Positions 57,750 to 64,000 of a stretch of DNA of 64,000 bases are shown in pieces. The position numbers and the translations under genes were made by a program. The notes beneath the pieces were generated by a model. It saw only the letters and a list, made by a program, of their open reading frames with translations, had not been told where the DNA came from and did not search any database. The DNA is taken from contig JAJEKV010000034.1 of the NCBI GenBank assembly GCA_021234155.1, positions 2,046,001 to 2,110,000 on the forward strand. The letters are read 5' to 3'. Source of the stretch: Isoetes taiwanensis (taxonomy: Eukaryota; Streptophyta; Lycopodiopsida; Isoetales; Isoetaceae). The first letter of the stretch is position 1, and every line of letters starts with the position of its first letter.

Positions 57750-60700
57750 TCATGTAGCTAAACTTTTTGACTTCTTGGATGTTCTGTTAGATGGCCCTGT
57801 CACAATATCTTCTGCCTCATCTTCACCACTTTCCCCGAGAGTTGCAGAAACATCAATGGTTATAGTAGACATGTTAGGCAAGCTATCCATGATCAATTCA
57901 TGTAAGTGATCAGGCAAATGGTACATATCACCACCTTTATGGATCAACTCAAAATTGCAAGTCGTGAACTAGGTGGTCAGAACATTAGCTTCCGGTCTGG
58001 CTTCTTAGCAACTCAAACATACCATTGCCAACACATGCATACCACGCACTGCTAGGGACTACTTCCCCTTCTAGCAAAATGCTTCCCCCAAAGGTCCGTG
58101 AATGCTTTATCTACTAAATGTTTAGTGCATGTACATTTAAGCAAGTAAAAATCAGCACCCTCTCGGTTCCCAATTTCTGCCACAACAGCAAAAATTATCA
58201 CCAACATCGATAATGTCGACTTCCACTCGCATCACCTTCAAAGACCGACCATCCACCAATTCTCCGATCTAGTTCACCGTGATTAAGCTCCGAGTATTGC
58301 CATGTTCCAATTCTAGACTTGTTGATGCAAATACTATACTTACCCTTGCAACAAGCATGACGTATAAGAAAAAATTCATGTGCTAACTTGAGTTGGGTCC
58401 ACCTTTGGACCGGACGAATGGCATGAAACTTGCTCGATCCTTTCAATGTTGCAATACCAAATCTCTCACTCCTATCTACCTCGCCCAATTTTATTTCCCA
58501 AAATATCTCGCAGTAGCAAATGCTCAACTACTTTCGTAATATGCTACTTATTATCATATATATAGGAGCTTAGTTTGAGTTAACAAACCTAAATGTAGAC
58601 TTCTTCTCAAGATGTTGGCAATTACTAAAGTGTTGAGCAAAAGACCACAAAGATCATGAGCATTTCAAGAATGGTACGTAATCCCTTTGAGCATTTCAAA
58701 TGTCATTGCCCCTTTTATCACCAAGCCCCGCCTCCATCATGTTCTCCTCAAAAAAGAAAAAAAAATACTAAATTAGAAATTATGTTTACCAAGCAAACGT
58801 ATGGCCTATAACATGCGCTAAAAAACAATGAAATGACCATGGGTCGTGCCATAACCAGAAATACATAAAAATTGTATGTGTCAAACCTTTTCCATGATAA
58901 TGGGCAAAATAATTCCACTCAATTGAACACCTGCTGTTTGAAAAGACCCCGCCAAGATATAAGAATTGTCTTTATGCTTTTGAACCGACCGGAGCAAACA
59001 AAGCGACCAAATGATATGCTTGTTTACTTGTGCACCTTCATTTTTGAGGAATTTAGCATGCTTATCTAGACAATGTTGCACAAACAACACATCATGTTCT
59101 CGATCATCACTAATATAAAAATGTGTTTCTTTTTATTATCCTTCTTTTCCGATTCTTCAACGGACTAGCATCATCTATAGGAGCATGTCTAGATGATGTG
59201 GACTGTAATGGTGCATTGGTCATTCCTCCAATGCAAGCTCAATCTCCCCGTTGAATCTTGAACGTAGTTCCTCGGGCGAAGTCAATTATCGAGACTATTG
59301 AGCCTTCTGAAATGTGGCCAAACATTTCTTGAATTGTTGTGTTTTACATCTCACCATAGTTATGAGGTATGAAGTCTTTCAAAACTAGTTCAAATTTCCC
59401 GCAAAGACAACCAAGTAAAGGTTAGTACTCTTGTATGCAAGTTTGACCACTGGTTTCTTCTTATTTTTTGAGGCCCTCTTATCATCATACTGTTGAACTT
59501 GGTCATGAGCCTGCAGTAAGACAGTAAACAGCATAAGCATTCTACATTTAAGATAGCATGCAAAAACATTCAGCTGTCAATTCAAGGATTGGGATACAAC
59601 ATGGACAAACCTATATCAGACCCATATGCACATCCAGCTCTTAAATCAGACCTGTTCAAACTATTTTTTAAGACAAAAATGCATGCTAGTTCTCACTAAC
59701 AAACATGCAAGAAGAATTCTATTATTTGAAGATCAAGACTGTATATACAAATTAATCAATACAAATTGCAAAATCCGCATTGTACCCATCATATTGTTCA
59801 ACATGGTCAACAACCTGCAATTAGAAAGAAGATAAAATAAGCATGTAACATTAAAGAGAGCATCTAAGGAATTAATTAGAAAGTTAAGGATTAGCAAGGA
59901 ACCTGATCAAATGTCTTCCAATCAATCATGTATTGTCAAGTTTCTTCTTTTGACAAACATGGAGTTTTGAAGGGCCACACTTTTACATTGGAGCAGCAGG
60001 CATTCATGCTTGTACCATTCCTCACTTTCAGCCTTAGGACAAGTTAAAGACCTCCACAACTCACTAGTAGACATGTAAGTACTACTCTTAGCTAAACAAC
60101 TTGTCCCGGGCCACATACAACACAATTGCATGTGCAACTGCACTATGAATCCTAGAATCATTCCTCATTTTGTTAATTGCTAACCGTATGTAATCGGTTT
60201 TCATGTGATGAATACAACAACATGTCTCTCGATCTTTTATCTTCCTCACAAATTCTGGTTTCAAAGCTTCAAATGTCAGCCAACGAGATATTAAGCCCAA
60301 AGATGGTCTCTTCTTGAAACGCCGAAAGAAAGCCACCGCATAAGAAAAAAAATACAATGATCACTAATTCACAAAGTGCTAACAAAATAATTACGATCTA
60401 AAAACAATGAGATATTACCCGAAGTCTCTTCCAAGAAATGCAAAGGATGAAGCACCTTCGCTTTACGCAAATCCTTATTTTCAAGACATCCTTCTTGTTG
60501 GGTGAAACCCCGTATTATCACCAATAATCTACAACTACTTTCCTAATCTCATCCGAGAATCTATCACTCCTAACTCTTCTTGTAAACATAGACCACGGTC
60601 CTTCACCTTGTTCAAATAAAACTCTTTCTATTTCTTACCAGACTTTACAATGCTTCTACTCAAGTTAAAAGTTCTAGACATTGCTGAACAATTGATGTTA

Positions 60701-61159
60701 GGATCTACAAGGTAAACCATAGCAAATGATCTAGCTCTCAACACATCAGTCTTCCTTGCAAATTTGTGTGATTCAAACGAAGTTCTTCAAATTTTCCACA
60801 ACTTTTTTACTATTTTGTAATCGTGAATAGCATTTTCATCAACAAGATTGAGTTTTCTAGCAACATTAGAGAATACCTCGCCTTGTCTCGGCAGGATGGA
60901 GGCCTCCACATATTTCTTCCACCGCTTTGTTGATGTAATCAGCTAGTTTCTTGGTCAATTGTTGCTTTCTTCGACCGCTACCCCGGCCGGTGAATGATTC
61001 TTGCAATATCTCTATTCTTTGTCTCCAACCGCTTTTTTCGCTTGAAGCCGCTTCTTTCAGATCACAATTGCAATTGTTATTGCAATAGACAGCTTCATTG
61101 AATAGACCATCATTTTGAGCAGGTTCACCACCAAAAACACCATTATTTTCTTCAACCAC
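57750..61159 (-). pseudogene. DDE-type transposase gene, copy B, broken
   Basis: Minus strand. The N-terminal piece 61,159-60,866 ends near a Cys-Gly-Gly segment. Then come LRARSFAMVYLVDP (about 60,750), FEALKPEFVRKIKDRETCCC-IHHMK (60,088-60,357), TSELWRSLTCPKAESEEWYK (59,922-60,161) and LFVQHCLDKHAKFLKNEGAQ-NKHIIW (58,881-59,090). After these lie a Cys/Trp piece (58,198-58,527) and an acidic tail (57,750-57,947). Each piece aligns in order with copy A: FEKLKPWYVLK, TTELWQSILCP, LFVQHAFMMHYDFMKQQG, and LNEADSEKILDNLP opposite LPDHLHELIMDSLP. The F-S-D-G and H-G-K-G motifs are not readable in one frame. Strongly diverged from A and clearly dead. Confidence 0.65.
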
Positions 61160-61630
61160 TTCAGAATCGTAATGTCTAGGGTTACGCCTAAGGTTAGAAT
61201 TGGTTGCATCATGAAGAATCGACAGCTAAATTGGAGCAAACACCACTAAATTCTGCAATTAGTCGCTCAGAATGGTGAAGATTGGAGAACAAGCCACTAA
61301 AATTATATGCTGAACCGTTCTAGCCACGCACTCAGAGAAAGATCGCGCCCAATCCATTGCTCTCCACCGCCTTGTAATCAAAACTAAACTCAAAAGAATA
61401 TGGCCATGCATCCCAAAATTTCCCCACGAATGCAACCGGCCCCTTGATTGATGACATGGCTGCAAAAATTTCCAAACCAGGAGCTCCAAACCGCCTAGAT
61501 CATTCTTGCTTTCGCTTCCCCACAGCAAATGGTACATGGAGAAAACAATGAAGGGTGGTGAAGGGTAACGGTGATGGGCATGAAATTCTCCAAAGACAAA
61601 TTCAAAGACTATGTCCACGACGTAAGCAAA

Positions 61631-61657
61631 TTGCTAGGGTCTAGCATTTTTGGACCC
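61631..61657 (-). repeat. Right TIR of 6.3-kb transposon
   Basis: Complement of the left TIR, with ccaaa for gaaa at the outer side; ends accc next to ggaa. Confidence 0.85.
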
Positions 61658-61661
61658 GGAA

Positions 61662-62515
61662 AGACATATGCAATGTACCAATGTTTTCAGATAAATGAAA
61701 TATATTTCAGTGTTTGGCAGTTCAAATTTGTTGTGAACGTGTTTGGCAGTTCATAATCTTTATTGATATGTCTCATCTTGGTCATTCCTACTATAGTTGT
61801 AGTTGTTCTTTCCTAATACGTGAAGATTTGGTTCATGTTGTGTATTAAATTGAACCAATATTAGTGTGAAGATTATGACAAGTTGTCCGACTCGTAAAGT
61901 TACAAAGGGCACATTTGCTTAGGTCAGAGGCACTTACCATGTATTTGGGTGACAATGTGAGACTTTATGGTTTCAGAACTCGGTTCAGGGAGGGAGCAGC
62001 TGAGACACCTTGTATTAACCTGCCATGTGTTTGTCTGATACAAACTATATAACAGGTTCACTTTGCCCCTGATTTAGGGTTCCTGATATGCACAAATTAA
62101 GATACAAACTATATAACATCTTCATTTGCTTGAAGTGTACCATACATTACAGTGTTGGGATTTATGAATGACTTCATCGTATATTTCAATGGGGAAGTTG
62201 CATGCAGATGTACACACGTCAATGCTCAATGTCGGCAGCTTTTCAAGGCTAAACCGACGAACCGCATTAATCGAACATGTAGATCATGTGATAAATCATT
62301 AAAGACATGGTGAATTAGATCGAATTCCGGCAGTAAACGAACCCTTTTGTGTAGATCAAAGTTCGAGTTTGAGTCAGTGGTTTTCGAGTCTGCTATCAAA
62401 TGAATAGTAACATTCAATTAAATCAATTCCTGGGTTTATATATCCCACAAGCATGAATGAAAAAAAAAACCATTGTTATATAAGCATTGGCATTTTTTAT
62501 TTAGGTTGGATTGGG
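61662..62515. other. Non-coding stretch
   Basis: No supportable gene or repeat. Confidence 0.4.
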
Positions 62516-62563
62516 TCTTCATGGGAAAGGGGAAGAAGAAAGCCCTCCCCTTTCCCATGAAGA
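62516..62563. repeat. Perfect 17-bp inverted repeat
   Basis: tcttcatgggaaagggg (62,516-62,532) is exactly complementary to 62,547-62,563 with a 14-base spacer. Confidence 0.85.
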
Positions 62564-63280
62564 TCCATTCCTTGATCCATTCCCTTTAAAAATTTTTCTT
62601 AATTAATCCATATTCGACTTAACCTTTGTTAGGATCCTAACATGAAATGTCTAGCATCTAGATTATTTTCCTTCTTGTGCAATGCTTCTAAATATCAAAC
62701 AATCAATACAATTTAACTATAGAACCATTGAACCATTGAATTCAAAACTTCAATAGGAAAATTTCATGTTCATCCTGGCATTCAGATATTCGACCGAGCA
62801 TTTCCTTTGGTTCTCAACCATTGGCACTAAAGGTTCACAATAATGATAATAATTAGGTTCGCCACGAACTATTGAACCTTATATTATAAGGTTAACTTTT
62901 ATCTTTTGCATAGGTTCAGTAATGACCTTTATACTGTCTTTGCTCCCTTTGCATTTCACAGGTCTTATTCCTTTTTGGCCTTATTCCTTTTGCTTCAACC
63001 CAATTTCACCCTCTGTGCAAAGGCAATTTTAAAAAACTCATATGGATTTCCCAATACAAAATTGGGTTTGTTCTGTAGTGAAATCTCTTTCTTTTACTAA
63101 TCATATATTCTAGCTGGAGGAATTGGAGAGTTTGCAATGGCAATGCTCTACCTTTCAGTGCCTTCAAATTGATGATATAGCAAAGAGAACGAAACCAAGG
63201 CATATTGTAATGGGGATGGGATCTAAATCATTTGCATACCATCCAAGGCATCTTTTAATTGCCTAGATCCAATATCCCAA
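62564..63280. other. Non-coding stretch
   Basis: AT-rich, no gene recognised. Confidence 0.4.
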
Positions 63281-63450
63281 AATTGGGTAACACCCAATAT
63301 CCTAATATAGAACATTAGGCCTAGAACATATTTTATGAAAACACCCATATAGAACATTCGATATGGGGTGCTTTCATAAAATACCCCATATTCATAGAAC
63401 ATTCCATCTTTGTTTTCATAGAACATATGAAAACACCCCAACACCCCATA
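63281..63450. repeat. Irregular short repeat (atagaacat / aaaacaccc)
   Basis: Words atagaacat, tatgaaaacaccc and ccccata recur at irregular spacing in both orientations. They yield a low-complexity minus-strand frame (MFYE...GVF) that is not a real gene. Confidence 0.6.
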
Positions 63451-64000
63451 CGAATACTCATTGTTGGGCTCGACTTTTGAGGCCTGCATTTAAGTTTGCA
63501 TGCAGCAGCAGGATCGTTCACTCTTCATTTTCACTATTTCCGCTTGCAAAAGAACGATCACTTTCTATGGCGAGGATCAAGTTTATCGCGCCAGGGTGCC
63601 AATGGAGGAGTCCAGAGGCGTAAGCAAAGTTTATGGCATTACCGATCCTATAGCTATAGAAACTTCTTCAACTCTAATTAATAGCCATTAAAAAAAATTA
63701 ACTAGAATTTTCGAGAAGAAAATAAATTCCATGCTTATGGTAGAAATACATAAATTTAGACATTTACATTATATCTTGATTAGGAATTGTTTGTAAGAAA
63801 ATGCATGTGGCTCATCATTATCCTTATCCGCAAATGCTTAACATACTATTTGTACATCTCGATAAAGTCCGCTTCATAGCTCCAAATCTGGTAATTAAAA
63901 ATAAGCATCATGAAACCTATTCATGGTGTTGTACCGCTTTTGACAAAGATTCCATAATCATCATTACGCAGTACATCATAATGAAGACCTCCATGGAGCT
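63451..64000. other. Non-coding end of window
   Basis: Short overlapping frames only; nothing recognised. Confidence 0.4.

Larger units (their letters stand above)
55355..61657 (-). mobile_element. 6.3-kb DNA transposon with TIRs and 4-bp GGAA target duplication
   Basis: The left end gggtg + AAAAATGCTAGACCCTAGC (55,355-55,380) and the right end (61,631-61,657, complementary: gggtcc + the same core) are inverted repeats with a perfect 21-bp core. ggaa lies immediately outside both ends (55,351-55,354 and 61,658-61,661). The interior has a minus-strand decayed transposase gene (copy B) and plus-strand decayed ORFs. A 4-bp duplication with a DDE transposase is compatible with Sola-type or other 4-bp superfamilies; assignment is open. 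Confidence 0.75.

Noticed and set aside
63223-63521. Repetitive frame with MFYE..GVF repeats
   Set aside because: A low-complexity translation of a short irregular nucleotide repeat; not a supportable gene.

Overview
This is a transposon-dense stretch of land-plant nuclear DNA. The evidence for a plant is a chloroplast RIQ1/RIQ2-type (DUF1118) gene with a short GT-AG intron, a second four-exon gene, a chromovirus whose primer site matches plant initiator Met-tRNA, and DUF7869-type transposon coding sequence. That mix of element families suggests a non-seed plant such as a fern, lycophyte or bryophyte, but this is inference; nothing here fixes the species.

Layout. 0-12.3 kb has no convincing protein gene. 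It holds a three-copy tandem array (0.9-1.6 kb), a pair of inverted repeat arms (2.97-3.24 and 5.73-5.95 kb), a very clean heat-shock-element plus TATA promoter (7.19-7.32 kb) and isolated hairpins. At 12.4-15.15 kb lies an element coding, on the minus strand, for a frameshifted HUH (Rep-type) endonuclease with an HLH motif and a YCMK tyrosine motif. It is bracketed by 59-bp direct repeats and has strong hairpins on its 3' side, and it sits about 200 bp upstream of the RIQ gene (15.35-16.07 kb). A convergent unrecognised four-exon gene follows (17.78-16.46 kb, 321 aa); a 143-bp tandem duplication covers its stop codon. 18-20 kb holds small palindromic or TIR elements, and 20.4-23.1 kb holds a decayed Ty3/gypsy fragment.

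The centre is one nested structure. A unit at 24,364-50,463 has perfect 32-bp terminal inverted repeats and is flanked on both sides by a 475-478 bp direct repeat that carries an exon-like segment with good splice sites. Inside are decayed minus-strand ORFs with a possible N4/N6 DNA-methylase-like segment, an array of CGCC(T/A)GGCG dyads, a large hairpin, and at the right end a decayed plus-strand DUF7869-type gene. A complete chromovirus (32,976-46,233; 1.63-kb LTRs, PBS, PPT, gag-pol, chromodomain) is inserted within it. The first chromovirus ORF begins with a close match to the histone H3 tail.

The last part holds two diverged copies of another DDE-type transposase gene, facing each other. 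Copy A (51.9-55.1 kb, +) has no visible ends. Copy B (61.2-57.75 kb, -) lies inside an element with clear ends: 55,355-61,657, GGGT...ACCC inverted repeats and a 4-bp GGAA target duplication. The rest, to 64 kb, is non-coding with simple repeats.

Only the RIQ gene and its convergent neighbour look like intact host genes. Nearly every mobile-element ORF is broken. In the chromovirus many breaks look like small indels in GC-rich spots, so some may be sequence errors and not decay.
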